Shown: positions 1 through 10,065, counted from the stretch's first letter. The stretch is 64,000 bases of DNA from CADEFX01 sp963840425 (GCA_963840425.1 CAWIYZ010000014.1:242962-306961); one strand, 5' to 3'. Translations and numbers: made by a program. The notes: generated by a model not told the origin, from the letters alone.

Positions 1-1199
1 TCACTCTTCGACAGGCCGAGGATCTCGTTATAAACGTCCGTGTTGTCGGCGCCGAGCAGCGGTGAGGCCGTGACCTTCACGTAGCTGTCGGACATCTTTA
101 CCGGCCAGCCAGGGATCGTGAGCTTGCCGCGCACGGGATGGTCGATCTCGGCGAAGATCTCCCGCTCGCGCATGCTCGGCTCGTCGGAAAGCTCTTTCGT
201 GTCCATCACTGCGCCGCACGGCACACCCATTGCGCCGAGCTTCTCCATGGCCTCGAACTTGGTGAAGCCCTTCGTCCACTTCTCGATCTCGCCATTGATC
301 TCGGCAGCATGGTTGCCGCGCATGGGCGGCGTCTTGAAGCGGGGATCGTTCTTCAAATCCTCGCGGCCAATCACCTCGCACAACCGCTCCCAGTGCGCGT
401 TGGTGGCGCGGCTCGTGTAGATGAAAACGTAATCGTTGTGGCCACCCGGCTTGCACTTGAACACCTCGCACGGCGCATTGCCGAGCACGACGCTGTTGCC
501 GTTGCGCTCGCAAGCCTTGTTGGTGAGCAACTGGCGCGAATAGGCAATGCGGCAGTAGTTGACCATTGCATCCTGCATCGCCACCTCGATCTTCTGACCG
601 CGGCCTGTGACTGTGCGCTGAAAGAGTGCGGCGAGCACGCCGATGGCGGCGTGCAGACCCGTGCCAGTGTCGCCGAGGGTCACGCCGGGCTTGATCGGCC
701 GACCATCTCTCTCGCCAGTGATGCTCATGACGCCACCGGCTGCCTGCGCGATCATGTCGAAGGCCAGGTTCTTCTCGTAGGGGCTTCCCTTACCGAAGCC
801 TTTGACCGTCGCATAAATGATGCGCGGATTGATCTTCGCCACCTCCTCGTAGGAGAAGCCGAGCTTCTCGATGGCGCCCGGCGCGAAGTTCTCAGCGAAG
901 ATATCGGCTTCCTTGATCAACTTGCGCAGCATCTCCTTGCCGCGTGGATCCTTGAGATTGAGTGTGATGGACCGCTTGTTGGCGTTCAACAGCATGAAAT
1001 AGTAGCTGTCGGCGTCCGGGCGTTCAGACGAGGCGCTTCGCCCCTGCTCGCCGCCTTTCGGATTCTCGACCTTGATCACGTCGGCGCCGAGCCACGCCAG
1101 CGTCTCGGTAATCGACGTACCCGCTTCGAATTGCGTCAGATCGATCACGCGCACGCCTGCCAGCGCCGTTTGGCCAGGCTTGGCCTTCGATTTTGCCAT
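1..1199 (-). CDS. CaiB/BaiF family III CoA-transferase (formyl-CoA-transferase-like), 3' end off the window
   Basis: Probably moves CoA between an acyl-CoA donor and a free carboxylate in the cytosol. The frame opens at an ATG at 1199 and runs without a stop to base 1, giving about 399 residues. The family is usually near 400, so only a few codons are missing. The N-terminus has the family pattern GVRVIDLTQF followed by GADVIKVENP. The stretch TLGDTGTGLH holds Asp177, which lines up with the catalytic aspartate of Oxalobacter formyl-CoA transferase, and GRGQKIEVAMQDA follows. The C-terminal PVRGKLTIPGWPVKMS also matches that family. It is divergent from the dehydratase gene at 1376 across a 176-base gap that should hold both promoters. 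The substrate cannot be read from the sequence. Confidence 0.9.
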   Translation of the reverse strand, partial: MAKSKAKPGQTALAGVRVIDLTQFEAGTSITETLAWLGADVIKVENPKGGEQGRSASSERPDADSYYFMLLNANKRSITLNLKDPRGKEMLRKLIKEADIFAENFAPGAIEKLGFSYEEVAKINPRIIYATVKGFGKGSPYEKNLAFDMIAQAAGGVMSITGERDGRPIKPGVTLGDTGTGLHAAIGVLAALFQRTVTGRGQKIEVAMQDAMVNYCRIAYSRQLLTNKACERNGNSVVLGNAPCEVFKCKPGGHNDYVFIYTSRATNAHWERLCEVIGREDLKNDPRFKTPPMRGNHAAEINGEIEKWTKGFTKFEAMEKLGAMGVPCGAVMDTKELSDEPSMREREIFAEIDHPVRGKLTIPGWPVKMSDSYVKVTASPLLGADNTDVYNEILGLSKS

Positions 1200-1375
1200 G
1201 GTTTCTCTCCCTGTGGGCGCCGGCACGCACCGCGGCAGCCCCTCTTTTATGAAGTTTGCGTCGTGATTGCGCTCAGGGCAAGCGCTTGCGTGCGAAGGGC
1301 CGGCATGGCAGCCATGCCGAACACCTGCGATGGCCGTGCAGGTACCCAAACACTCGCTTTTGCAAGGAGTGGCCT

Positions 1376-2320
1376 ATGGTGGCTGACAGCATCGATCCTG
1401 CGCGCATCGCGGAAGCCCACGGTCGCATCAGCGGCTACATTCGGCGCACGCCTGCAGTGGGCATCGATACCTCCGAGCTTGGGCTCGCATCGGCGGCCCT
1501 CACGTTGAAGCTCGAGTTGATGCAGCACTCCGGGTCGTTCAAGGCGCGCGGCGCGTTCGCGAACCTTCTGCTGCAGGAGGTTCCGGCCGCAGGGGTCGCT
1601 GCAGCCTCGGGAGGCAATCACGGCGCCGCGGTGGCGTTCGCGGCGCAGCGGCTCGGCCACAAGGCGCGCATCTTCGTTCCCACTATTTCCTCGCCGGCCA
1701 AGATCGTTCGCATTCGCAACTATGGCGCCGATCTCGTGGTGGAAGGGGCAAGGTACGCGGAAGCGCTCGAACGGTGCCAGAGTTTCATCGCTGCGAGCGG
1801 AGCGCTGTCGGTCCACGCCTACGATCATCCGGCGACGCTGCTGGGACAGGGGAGCGTTGGCCTCGAGCTCGAGGAGCAGGCACCGAAACTTGACACGCTG
1901 TTCATCGCCGTCGGCGGCGGCGGTCTCATCGGCGGCATCGCCGCGTGGTATCGGGGCCGCGTGAAGATCGTCGGAGTGGAACCGGAGGGGGCGCCAACAC
2001 TGCATGCCGCGCTCGCGGCGGGCAAACCGGTCGAAGTCCAGGTCGGTGGCATCGCCGCCAACTCGCTCGGCGCAAGCCGTATCGGCGGGCTCGCGTTCGC
2101 GATCGCGCAGCGCCATGTCGATCGGGTGATGCTGGTGACCGACGAGACGATACGTGACGCCCAGCTTGCCCTGTGGGAGCGCCTATGCATTGTCGCCGAG
2201 CCGGGCGGTGCGGCGGCGCTGGCGCCCTTGCTCAGCGGCGCCTACGTGCCGGCAAAAGGAGAGCGTATCGGCGTGCTCATCTGCGGCGGCAACACAACGG
2301 CTGTCGACTTCGGGCGTTGA
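1376..2320 (+). CDS. PLP-dependent threonine/serine dehydratase family protein
   Basis: A fold-type II PLP enzyme of 314 residues, expected to dehydrate and deaminate a hydroxy-amino acid (threonine, serine or 3-hydroxyaspartate) to a 2-oxo acid. The PLP lysine is K56 in SGSFKARGAF. SGGNHGAA is the substrate/cofactor loop, and the glycine-rich GGGGLIGG binds the PLP phosphate. There is no ACT regulatory domain, so it resembles the short catabolic enzymes rather than biosynthetic IlvA. I chose the ATG at 1376 because AAGGAG lies just upstream. An in-frame start at 1256 would add 40 residues unlike the family. Its divergent neighbour is a CoA-transferase, so both may act in catabolism of one compound; that is inference. 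Confidence 0.9.
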   Translation: MVADSIDPARIAEAHGRISGYIRRTPAVGIDTSELGLASAALTLKLELMQHSGSFKARGAFANLLLQEVPAAGVAAASGGNHGAAVAFAAQRLGHKARIFVPTISSPAKIVRIRNYGADLVVEGARYAEALERCQSFIAASGALSVHAYDHPATLLGQGSVGLELEEQAPKLDTLFIAVGGGGLIGGIAAWYRGRVKIVGVEPEGAPTLHAALAAGKPVEVQVGGIAANSLGASRIGGLAFAIAQRHVDRVMLVTDETIRDAQLALWERLCIVAEPGGAAALAPLLSGAYVPAKGERIGVLICGGNTTAVDFGR

Positions 2321-2332
2321 GCTGCAATGCGC

Positions 2333-3916
2333 TCAAGCCGCCTTGGCGCGACGCGCGCTCTCGATCCACGCCTTGATACGCGCGATGTCGGGCGGGTTGC
2401 CGTTGCGCAGTATCCGCTGACCATCGCTGTTGGCGGCAAAGGTCAAAACATCACCGCAGAGCTTGTCGCCATCAGCATCGGCAATGCTCACGAGCGAGCG
2501 ATAGCCGGCACCTGTGAGGAGTTGCGCGCCAGTGCCTCTTAGACCCGGCACCGCACACACGAGGCGGGCCTGATCCTGCCATTCCGCGATTGTTTCTTCC
2601 GTGAAATGGCGATCGTTGAGCCGGGCGGCCAGCGCAATCGGATGTGCCTTGAGCAGGTCATCAACTGTGTCGATGCCGACCGCGTTCAATCGCGCAGCTG
2701 TTTTCGGCCCGATCGAAGGGGCATCCACCACGTCGTGCTCGGCGGTGAGATAGATGCGAGGTTCATCCTCGGCTGCAGCATCGATGGGCGGCTCGGCAAC
2801 CTCGCGTGGCGGCTGAACGACGCGGAGCGGCGGCGGCCTGCGTTTGGCTTGAGGTGCAGCCTGCTCAGCGATGGGCAGGGCATCCGGCTTGGTCATCGCA
2901 GGTCGCGCCAAGGTCACGACGAGGCTGCGCCGGGCGCGGTCGACAGTGGTCATCGCTTTCGCCGGTGGACTGAATGCGAACTTGGTCGCGGGATCGCGAA
3001 GCGGTCGCTGCGCCAGCACCTCGTCCGCATGCAGGTCGCGCACGAGGCGATCATCCTCGGGCAGGTTCACTTCCACCGTACCGGTCGCCTTGAGCTCATC
3101 GTACATGCGCTGCACCAAGCGCCGCTCCTCGGCGTTGGCCAGTTTGTTCACAACCCATTTGGCAGGCACCTGGAGCGTGGCGATTATGCTCTCCAAGCTG
3201 AGCGAGACCTCGGGCGGCGCTACTCTGGCTTCACCGATCGCACGCTGCAGCACGGCGCCAAAAGACGACGATGCCAACACAATGAGCCCGGCAACGATGC
3301 GCCGAGATACTACGTCGAGGCCGGATGGCGGATCGACCACGCCGCGGTGAATATCGTAGTGCGCGATGAGCTTCTCGTAGTGCCGGTTGGCCTCGGTGGC
3401 GGTATCGCAGATCAGCCGCTCGAGCCAGTTGTCCGCATCTGCGATAGTGATTGCAGGCGGCGGCAGCTCGCGCGCGGCCAGGGCTCTCAAGTCATCATAG
3501 GATCTGGAGATGCTCCATTCGGCGGCGCGATGGATATTGTTCTCGGCCTCCGATTGAGCCGTATGAAAAGGCTGGACCGGGTCGGTGACGTAGTGGCTGA
3601 GCACGCCCGCACAATAGGCCGCCGTCTGCCAGTCCTGCCGCTCCAGAGCGTCCACCAGGTGCGTGTACCAGCTCCGCGCCTTGACCGGTGCGCCGCCCCA
3701 GAAATCGTCGCGCACGTGCAGAACGTGATTCTTGAAGTCCTTGAACTCGTCGTCAGGCGCCTTGGAGCCCTGCAGATAGACGGTGGCGTGCTTGAGGAAA
3801 AGCCTGCGCCAAAGTTCCGCATCGGGCTCTTGGAGGCAGTTGAGGGCGTCCAGCGCCAGCTTGTGGTGCGTGCCCTTGGCATGTGCTGCGTAGAGAACGC
3901 GGAAGAGAAGCGTCAT
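2333..3916 (-). CDS. Zn-phospholipase C/S1-P1 nuclease-like domain with C-terminal helix-hairpin-helix (DUF4332-like) region
   Basis: A 527-residue protein of unknown role. Residues 1 to about 230 are helical and His-rich (AHAKGTHHKLALDAL near the start, SHYVTDPVQPFHTAQ around 115). This resembles the Zn-dependent phospholipase C / P1 nuclease fold. The middle is a Pro/Arg-rich linker. The C-terminal part from about 400 contains APSIGPKTAARLNAVGIDTV, a helix-hairpin-helix motif, and then a second GLRGTGAQLLTGAGY copy, as in DUF4332. No signal peptide is visible, which is odd for a phospholipase C. I chose the ATG at 3916, where the helical domain begins; the frame stays open 43 codons further upstream. 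The stop is 12 bases from that of the convergent dehydratase gene. The fold assignment is moderate and the function unknown. Confidence 0.7.
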   Translation of the reverse strand: MTLLFRVLYAAHAKGTHHKLALDALNCLQEPDAELWRRLFLKHATVYLQGSKAPDDEFKDFKNHVLHVRDDFWGGAPVKARSWYTHLVDALERQDWQTAAYCAGVLSHYVTDPVQPFHTAQSEAENNIHRAAEWSISRSYDDLRALAARELPPPAITIADADNWLERLICDTATEANRHYEKLIAHYDIHRGVVDPPSGLDVVSRRIVAGLIVLASSSFGAVLQRAIGEARVAPPEVSLSLESIIATLQVPAKWVVNKLANAEERRLVQRMYDELKATGTVEVNLPEDDRLVRDLHADEVLAQRPLRDPATKFAFSPPAKAMTTVDRARRSLVVTLARPAMTKPDALPIAEQAAPQAKRRPPPLRVVQPPREVAEPPIDAAAEDEPRIYLTAEHDVVDAPSIGPKTAARLNAVGIDTVDDLLKAHPIALAARLNDRHFTEETIAEWQDQARLVCAVPGLRGTGAQLLTGAGYRSLVSIADADGDKLCGDVLTFAANSDGQRILRNGNPPDIARIKAWIESARRAKAA

Positions 3917-4105
3917 GGCCACCTCGCTGCCTGGACGGCGCGGCGCCCTGCGCAATGAGCACAGATCCGCCAGAGCGGGCTGAGCTAGGCCTGAGTCGCG
4001 TGCAGGATTGAATGCACCTTGCTCACGAATCTGTGGACCTTCCACCGCATAGCAGGGGGAAAGGCACGATCCTGGTCGGTCTGCTTCTGTTTAGGCTGGC
4101 TCTAG

Positions 4106-6226
4106 TCAACGCCCCTCGCGCCACCAAGCGAGCGTGATGAAGAACAAGAGCGCTGCCAGCGCGAGCAGGCCCGTGAACATCGGCGTGAGCTTGACGCCGC
4201 GCGTCACGAACGCCTCGCGATCCTTGAGGCCGAGCCAGCCGGACCCGGCCAGCACGCGGGCGTTGGCGAGCATTGAAACACGCGGCACATCCACGCCCGA
4301 TGTCGCGCTCGCAAGGAGGCCGCCACCACGTGTCCAGAACGTGCCGCCGCCCGTTGCTTCGACAAGCGGCCTCAGCTTCTCGTCCGTGGCCGTCACCTCG
4401 TTCATCTCGCGCGCGTCCTCGAGGCCCGCATGCGTCACGGCCGTCAGCGCGCCATTTGATGACCCCGTTTGCAGCTTGTAGAGGCCCGGCACTTTCACAT
4501 CGACGGTCGAACGCCACACGCCAGGGCCGGATTTCTCCAGCGCCACCTCGGAGGTCTCGCCGCCAGGGGGCGACAGCGTGACCGCCGGCACCGTTTCCTC
4601 CATGGAGCGGCGCTCGATGGAGACCTTGAGGCCCTTGGAGGAGGCGAGCAGACGCTCCTCCTCGAGGTCCGGCTCCTTCATCAGCCAATGGGCGAGACGG
4701 CGCAGCAGGTCCGTATGCGGCCCGCCGCCGTCGTAGCCACGGGCCCACAGCCAAGCGTGATCGGAGAGCAGCAAAGCGACACGGCCGCGCCCCATGCGAT
4801 CGAGCACCAGCAGCGGCCGGTCCTCGGCGCCATTCATCAGCGTGCGACCGCGCACAGGTGTCGCCTCGACCTGGCGGAACCAGCGGCCCCACGTGGGCTC
4901 TTGTGCACCTTCGCGCGAGCCCGGCAGTCCGCGCGTGACGGGGTGCTTCAGGCCGTCGCCGGCAACGCGCGCCTTGAACGGCTGCTCGAGCACGCGCCCG
5001 GATGGCGTTGCAGGAAGCACAGGTGCCAGCGGTGTGCGCTGCAGGCTGGTGTTGCCAGCGTAATCGTCGCCGGCGGCCACCAGCAACGCACCGCCGTGAC
5101 GCTCCACGTAGCGCGCGATGTTGTCGTAGTAGAGCAGCGGCAGGATGCCGCGATGCTGATAGCGGTCGAAGATGATGAGGTCGAAATCCTTGATCTTCTC
5201 CGAGAACAGCTCGCGCGTCGGAAAAGCGATCAGCGAGAGCTGATGGATCGGCGTACCGTCCTGCTTCTCGGGCGGACGCAGAATGGTGAAGTGCACGAGA
5301 TCGACCGCCGCGTCGGATTTCAGCAGGTTGCGCCACGTGCGCTCGCCGGCATGCGGCTCGCCGGATACCAGCAGCACGCGCAGGTTCTCGCGCACACCCT
5401 CGGCGGCGATGACGACGCGGTTGTTGGCCGGCGTCAGCTCACCCTGCGCTGGCTCGAGCTCGACCTCGATTATGTTCTGGCCCGAATGCGGGAACGCCAT
5501 CTGGATCTGGACTCTGCGGTCGATCTCGGTGCGTCGCGTCTCATCCGGCCTACCCTCGCGCCGGACCCTGAGTGTCACCGCTTCGCCGGCGCGGCCCCGG
5601 CGGCCGGTCTCACGCACGGCCACCTCGATCTCGCGTGATTGGCCGACGATGCCGAACTTGGGTGCCTTGAGCACCTCGATGCGGCGGTCGAACTCGTCCG
5701 GGCGGCCTGTCAGCAGCGCGTGCACGGGCGCATCGAAGCCCAATGCCGCCGCCGACTTCGGCACGTCGTGCACCTGGCCGTCGGTGATCATGATGACGCC
5801 CGACAGGCGATCCGGCGGCACGTTGGCGAGTGCGCGGTTGAGGTCGGCAAACATATTGGTGCCCGAGGGGCCATCGCCCGTCGGCTTGGAGGAGTCCACC
5901 CATTTCACCTCGAGCCCCGGGAGCCTGCCGAGCTTGACCTCCAGGTCGGACTTGATGGCTGCGGTCTGCTCGGGCCGGCCGGCGATGGTCTGGCTCGTGC
6001 TCTGATCGGTGACGACGATGGCGATGTTGGCGAGGCTCTCGCGCTCCTCCTGGCGCAGCGTGGGATTGGCGAGAGCGCCAAGCAGGGCGGCGAGTGCCAG
6101 CGCGCGCAGCGTGGCGCCGCGCGTGCGCCGCAGCAGCAATGCGGCGACCAGAATGACCGCCAGCGCGGCCGCGCCCCAGAACAGGGGGGCGGGCAGCATC
6201 GGCGAGATGTCGATCGACCAGCTCAT
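4106..6226 (-). CDS. vWA-like membrane protein, last gene of the moxR operon
   Basis: A 706-residue inner-membrane protein. Two N-terminal membrane segments lie around residues 10-55 and a C-terminal one sits in the last 30 residues, so most of the protein should face the periplasm. After the second segment, IAIVVTDQSTSQ carries a DxSxS metal-site motif, and GVIMITDGQVHD follows at about 145, both typical of von Willebrand factor A domains. The later half contains a stretch resembling a glutamine-amidotransferase-like fold (LIIFDRYQHRGILPLLYYDNI). The start lies 12 bases after the DUF4159 gene stop, so it is co-transcribed. Proteins in such operons are thought to be chaperoned or activated by the MoxR ATPase, with a role in envelope maintenance. 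That is family knowledge, not shown here. Confidence 0.8.
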   Translation of the reverse strand: MSWSIDISPMLPAPLFWGAAALAVILVAALLLRRTRGATLRALALAALLGALANPTLRQEERESLANIAIVVTDQSTSQTIAGRPEQTAAIKSDLEVKLGRLPGLEVKWVDSSKPTGDGPSGTNMFADLNRALANVPPDRLSGVIMITDGQVHDVPKSAAALGFDAPVHALLTGRPDEFDRRIEVLKAPKFGIVGQSREIEVAVRETGRRGRAGEAVTLRVRREGRPDETRRTEIDRRVQIQMAFPHSGQNIIEVELEPAQGELTPANNRVVIAAEGVRENLRVLLVSGEPHAGERTWRNLLKSDAAVDLVHFTILRPPEKQDGTPIHQLSLIAFPTRELFSEKIKDFDLIIFDRYQHRGILPLLYYDNIARYVERHGGALLVAAGDDYAGNTSLQRTPLAPVLPATPSGRVLEQPFKARVAGDGLKHPVTRGLPGSREGAQEPTWGRWFRQVEATPVRGRTLMNGAEDRPLLVLDRMGRGRVALLLSDHAWLWARGYDGGGPHTDLLRRLAHWLMKEPDLEEERLLASSKGLKVSIERRSMEETVPAVTLSPPGGETSEVALEKSGPGVWRSTVDVKVPGLYKLQTGSSNGALTAVTHAGLEDAREMNEVTATDEKLRPLVEATGGGTFWTRGGGLLASATSGVDVPRVSMLANARVLAGSGWLGLKDREAFVTRGVKLTPMFTGLLALAALLFFITLAWWREGR

Positions 6227-6238
6227 TCCAACTCTGCC

Positions 6239-9097
6239 CTATTGCCCGAGCCGCTCGAGCAGCGCCGGCACGTGCACCTGATCGGCCTTGTAGTTGCCGG
6301 TGAGCGCGTACATCACGATGTTGACGCCAACCCTGTAAGCCATCTCGCGTTGCGCCTCGCCACCCGGCACAGTCGGATAGATCGGCCGATTGCGGTCATC
6401 GAGCGCCCAGGCCGCCGCGAGATCGTTGGACGTGACGAGTATGGAGCTGACCCCGTCGGCACGGCGTGCCTTGCGCCCCTGGTCGCCAGTCTGATCCGTA
6501 CCCTCCGCCTCGACCCAGAGCTGGCCACCATCCCACCGGCCGGGGAACGCGCGCAGCAGATAGAATGACTTGGTGAGAACATGGCCTTCCGGCACGGGCT
6601 CCAGGCGCGGGATGTCGAGGCGGCCGAGTAGTCGTTGCAGTGCGGTGCCGCCGCGGCTCACGACATTGAGACCGGTCGGCACGCCCTGACCGAAGTCGCG
6701 CGTGTCGAACACGATCATGCCGCCCTGCTTCATGTAGGCGTCGATCTTGGCCAGCGTGGCGTCGGCCAGCGGTCTGGTGTCGGCCAGCACCGGCCAATAC
6801 AGAAGCGGGAAGAAGGCGATCTCGTCGGTGACGACGTTGACGCCATAAGGCTCGCCGGGCTCCACCGCGGTGCGGGCGGCAAGCACTTTGGTCAGTCCTG
6901 CCAAGCCGGCGCGACTGGTGTCATCGGCGGCGGCATCGCCCGTCAGCACGTACGCGAAGGTCACCTTGCCGGTGGCCTGGATTGCCATCTGGGCCTCGCG
7001 CGTACGCGCCGCTGGCTGCGCAGACACCGGCGCTGGATCGACCGACAGCAGCACGATGAGGGCAGCTGCCGCAGTACCGGCTGCTACGCGCGCGCGCCGG
7101 CGCCAGAACGGCCCGGCCTGCAGAAGCATCACGGCGACGATATCGATAAACAGGAGCGCGAGCGCCGCCGCCAGCAGCCATGGCTTCAACGGCTGTGCCG
7201 TCTCGCCTTCGAACGTGCGCCGCTCGACCCCGCCGGGCAGGCTTGGCAGCGGTTTCAGCTCGGTCTTCGGCGTCACGACATTGAGCGCACGCGGCGTCGC
7301 TTCGGTGCCGTAGTAGCCGGGCGGATGGTCGATGCTGGTCTTGGCCGTGTCGATGCGTGCCGACTCGATCGGCTGTGCGGTGGGCGACGGGCTCTTCAGG
7401 ACACCGAAGCCGTCCAGCACCTGGATGGGGCTCAGCACCTCGGCGGTTTGGCGCGCGTCGGTCGCATTGGCAGTGGTCTCGACTCCGCCAGCGGCTACGC
7501 CGCCGCTGCGTCCGAGCGTCGAGATGCGCCGCAGCATCTCCACGAACAGTCCCGACATGGGCAGGTTGGACCAGTCAGAGTTGGCGGTCACGTGAAACAG
7601 AATGACCTGGCCTTCGCCGCGCCGGGCCGCAGTGACGAGCGGCGTGCCGTCCTTGAGCCGCGCCCAGATCTGCACGTCCTGTGTCAGACGTGCGGGATCG
7701 GCGAGCACCTGGCGGTTGATGACAACGTCGGGAGGTATGGAAAGACCGACAAAGAGGCTCGACTCGTCGAAGGCGGCGAGCGGTTGCGGCGTCGACCAGG
7801 AGAGAGCGCCGCCGAGCGTGCGCCCGCCGAGGCGCAAGCCTACTGGGATCAGCTCGTCGCCGCCTTTTTCGAGGCGGGGACCGGCGAAGCGCACGAGGAC
7901 GCCGCCCTTTTTTACCCAATCGTCCACGCGCTCCATGATGTCACCGGACAGGGTGCCGATGTCGGCCATGACCAGCACGGACGCGTTCTGCTTGAAGGCC
8001 TCGCTCACCGATGCCGTGAGGTTGGCGTCCTTGGGGCGGACCAGTTCGGCGAATGGCGCCAGCGCCTTCTCGATGTAGTAGAGCGGCGCTAGCAGCGGCT
8101 GCGCCTGCTCACGGTTCTCGCCGGAGACGAGCCCGATCCGGTGCCAACGGGAGCGTGCATCGAGCAGATGCACTGCGCCCGCCGAGCGCTCGCCGGCGAT
8201 CTCCACACGCGTGACCTGGTTGCTGAGCTCGAGTGGCATCTCGAACCGGACCGTGGTGCTCCTGGCACCGGGACCAAACTCGAATGGTGCCTCGCCGAGC
8301 CGCTGGCCGCGCGCGGAAAACGCCAGGGCAATCCCAGCGCGCTGTGCGCCATCGGCGCGCAAGATGTGCGCCTCGAGCTTGCCGTCCCGGCCGAGACCGG
8401 CGGCGGCAGCCATTGCCTCATCGCCGGAGCGGCTCTGAATCACCACAACGCCACTCGACCCTGCGAGGCTTGCGAGCTTGTCGGCGAACTCGCGCGTCTT
8501 GCCGTCGTGATCGATGCCGTCCGCCAGCCAGATGATGCTGGCATGCGCCTCGCCAGCCAGCGTGCGCTCGAGGAGCGCCGCCGTTTCCGTGCGCATCGGC
8601 TCGAAGGGTTGCGGCTGCAGCGCTGCCGCCGTGGAGCGGGCGGCGTTCGGGGCCTCGATGCGCAGGATCTGTGTCTTACCAGCCGGAGCCGTCTGCGCGA
8701 TCAGGACAGGGCGGCTCTGCCCTTCGGCTTCCGAGATCAGGCGATCGACGAGGCGTGTGCGCTCGGCGAAGCGCGACGACGACGCCCAGCCGTTGTCGAC
8801 GACGATGACGACAGGACCCGAGCCCTTCAGCGCCGTATCAGGGTTGGGATTGAGCACCGGCTCGGCCAGCGCCAGGATCACCAAAGCAGCCGCGGCCATG
8901 CGGATCAAAGTCAGCCACCACGGCGTCTTGGCTGGCGTCTTCTCGCGATTGATGAGGTCGAGCAGGATGCGCGTGGGCGGGAAGGCCACGCGGCGCGGGC
9001 GCGGCGGAATGGTGCGCAGCAGCCAGTAGATGAGGGGCAGCGCCGCCAGCGCGCCGAGCAGCCACGGATTGAGGAAGGCGAGCGCGCCGAGCGTCAT
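6239..9097 (-). CDS. DUF4159 protein with BatA-like N-terminus
   Basis: A 952-residue membrane protein. The N-terminus, FLNPWLLGALAALPLIYWLL followed by PPRPRRVAFPPTRILLDL, is the BatA/aerotolerance-type membrane anchor. A second membrane segment follows at about 60-80, and a further membrane pair lies near 650-710. The last 210 residues, from KVTFAYVLTGDAAADD to the end, match DUF4159 (IDAYMKQGGMIVFDTRD). The middle contains vWA-like strands without a clear metal motif. It overlaps the upstream DUF58 gene by four bases (ATGA), which indicates translational coupling. In this gene family DUF4159 proteins occur with MoxR and DUF58; the biochemical role is not known. Confidence 0.85.
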   Translation of the reverse strand: MTLGALAFLNPWLLGALAALPLIYWLLRTIPPRPRRVAFPPTRILLDLINREKTPAKTPWWLTLIRMAAAALVILALAEPVLNPNPDTALKGSGPVVIVVDNGWASSSRFAERTRLVDRLISEAEGQSRPVLIAQTAPAGKTQILRIEAPNAARSTAAALQPQPFEPMRTETAALLERTLAGEAHASIIWLADGIDHDGKTREFADKLASLAGSSGVVVIQSRSGDEAMAAAAGLGRDGKLEAHILRADGAQRAGIALAFSARGQRLGEAPFEFGPGARSTTVRFEMPLELSNQVTRVEIAGERSAGAVHLLDARSRWHRIGLVSGENREQAQPLLAPLYYIEKALAPFAELVRPKDANLTASVSEAFKQNASVLVMADIGTLSGDIMERVDDWVKKGGVLVRFAGPRLEKGGDELIPVGLRLGGRTLGGALSWSTPQPLAAFDESSLFVGLSIPPDVVINRQVLADPARLTQDVQIWARLKDGTPLVTAARRGEGQVILFHVTANSDWSNLPMSGLFVEMLRRISTLGRSGGVAAGGVETTANATDARQTAEVLSPIQVLDGFGVLKSPSPTAQPIESARIDTAKTSIDHPPGYYGTEATPRALNVVTPKTELKPLPSLPGGVERRTFEGETAQPLKPWLLAAALALLFIDIVAVMLLQAGPFWRRRARVAAGTAAAALIVLLSVDPAPVSAQPAARTREAQMAIQATGKVTFAYVLTGDAAADDTSRAGLAGLTKVLAARTAVEPGEPYGVNVVTDEIAFFPLLYWPVLADTRPLADATLAKIDAYMKQGGMIVFDTRDFGQGVPTGLNVVSRGGTALQRLLGRLDIPRLEPVPEGHVLTKSFYLLRAFPGRWDGGQLWVEAEGTDQTGDQGRKARRADGVSSILVTSNDLAAAWALDDRNRPIYPTVPGGEAQREMAYRVGVNIVMYALTGNYKADQVHVPALLERLGQ

Positions 9098-10059
9098 CTA
9101 GCCCCTCCGAGCGCTGCGCCAGCAGCAAAGCGATCGGCCCTGGCGCCAGTCTGGAGCCTAGCAATCAGCGCCAGCAGCGGCTCCGCTGCCGAGCGGTCCG
9201 TATGATGGACCAGGAACGACCATCCGAGCTTGGTGGCCAGGTCTTCGAGCCCGTCGCGATGCGCGCGCAGCCGCATTCGATAATCCTCGCGCAACGTCTC
9301 GACGCGGTCGGCCACCCAGCGCTCACCATCCTCCATGCCGACAAACTCGGTGCGTCCCTCATACGGGAGCGTCTCCTCGGCCGGGTCCAGCACCTGCAAC
9401 AGGTGCCCCGACACGCCATCCGCAGCCAGCTCGCGCAGCCGGTCACCGATCGCATCGACGGGGTCGAGAAAATCACTGATCAGCAGCACGCCGGAGTAGC
9501 GGCTGAGCCGCCGTCCCGGTGGCAAGCTCTGATACAGCACGGACTGCCCGTTGCTGAGCGCGATGGCCTCGGCAAGCTTGGTGGTCGCGTTGCGGCTGGC
9601 GGAGGGGCGTGTCAGGCCCAGGATGGCGACACGCTCGCCGCCGCGCACGAGCAGCTCAGCCGCCGCCAGCATCAGCACGATGGCGCGCTCGCGCTTGGTG
9701 ACGCTGGACAAGTGGCTTCTGAAATCCATGGACGGCGAGAGGTCCGGCCACAGCCAAACGGTGTGCGCGGCCTCCCATTCGCGCTCGCGCACGTAGAGAT
9801 GATCGGAGCTAGCAGAGCGCCGCCAATCGATGAGCCGAGCCGCATCGCTCGAATGATATTGGCGAAACTGCCAGAACGTCTCGCCGGGCCCCGAGCGACG
9901 CCGGCCATGCAGCCCATGCGCGACGGTAACCGCCACGCGAAGCGCCTTGAGAACGAGATCGGGCAGACTGTCGGCGAGACCGTGCGCTTCGCGCTCGAAG
10001 TCGAACAGACGCGCCGCATTGTCGGCATCGTCGATGGAGGTGGCTTTGCCCGCCGCCAC
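9094..10059 (-). CDS. DUF58 domain-containing protein
   Basis: A 321-residue soluble protein. The DUF58 core WRRSASSDHLYVREREWE lies near residue 80. It is followed by TVWLWPDLSPSMDF, which in other members carries the metal site of a vWA-like fold. Family members are encoded beside moxR and are presumed clients or partners of the ATPase. It starts 6 bases after the moxR stop and overlaps the DUF4159 gene by 4 bases, so it is the second gene of a four-gene operon. Length and architecture are normal for alphaproteobacterial members. Confidence 0.9.
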   Translation of the reverse strand: MAAGKATSIDDADNAARLFDFEREAHGLADSLPDLVLKALRVAVTVAHGLHGRRRSGPGETFWQFRQYHSSDAARLIDWRRSASSDHLYVREREWEAAHTVWLWPDLSPSMDFRSHLSSVTKRERAIVLMLAAAELLVRGGERVAILGLTRPSASRNATTKLAEAIALSNGQSVLYQSLPPGRRLSRYSGVLLISDFLDPVDAIGDRLRELAADGVSGHLLQVLDPAEETLPYEGRTEFVGMEDGERWVADRVETLREDYRMRLRAHRDGLEDLATKLGWSFLVHHTDRSAAEPLLALIARLQTGARADRFAAGAALGGAR

Positions 10060-10065
10060 GTGGCG

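Noticed and set aside
138..1508. 456-codon plus-strand frame over the left edge
   Set aside because: It is antisense to the CoA-transferase frame, which carries clear family motifs.
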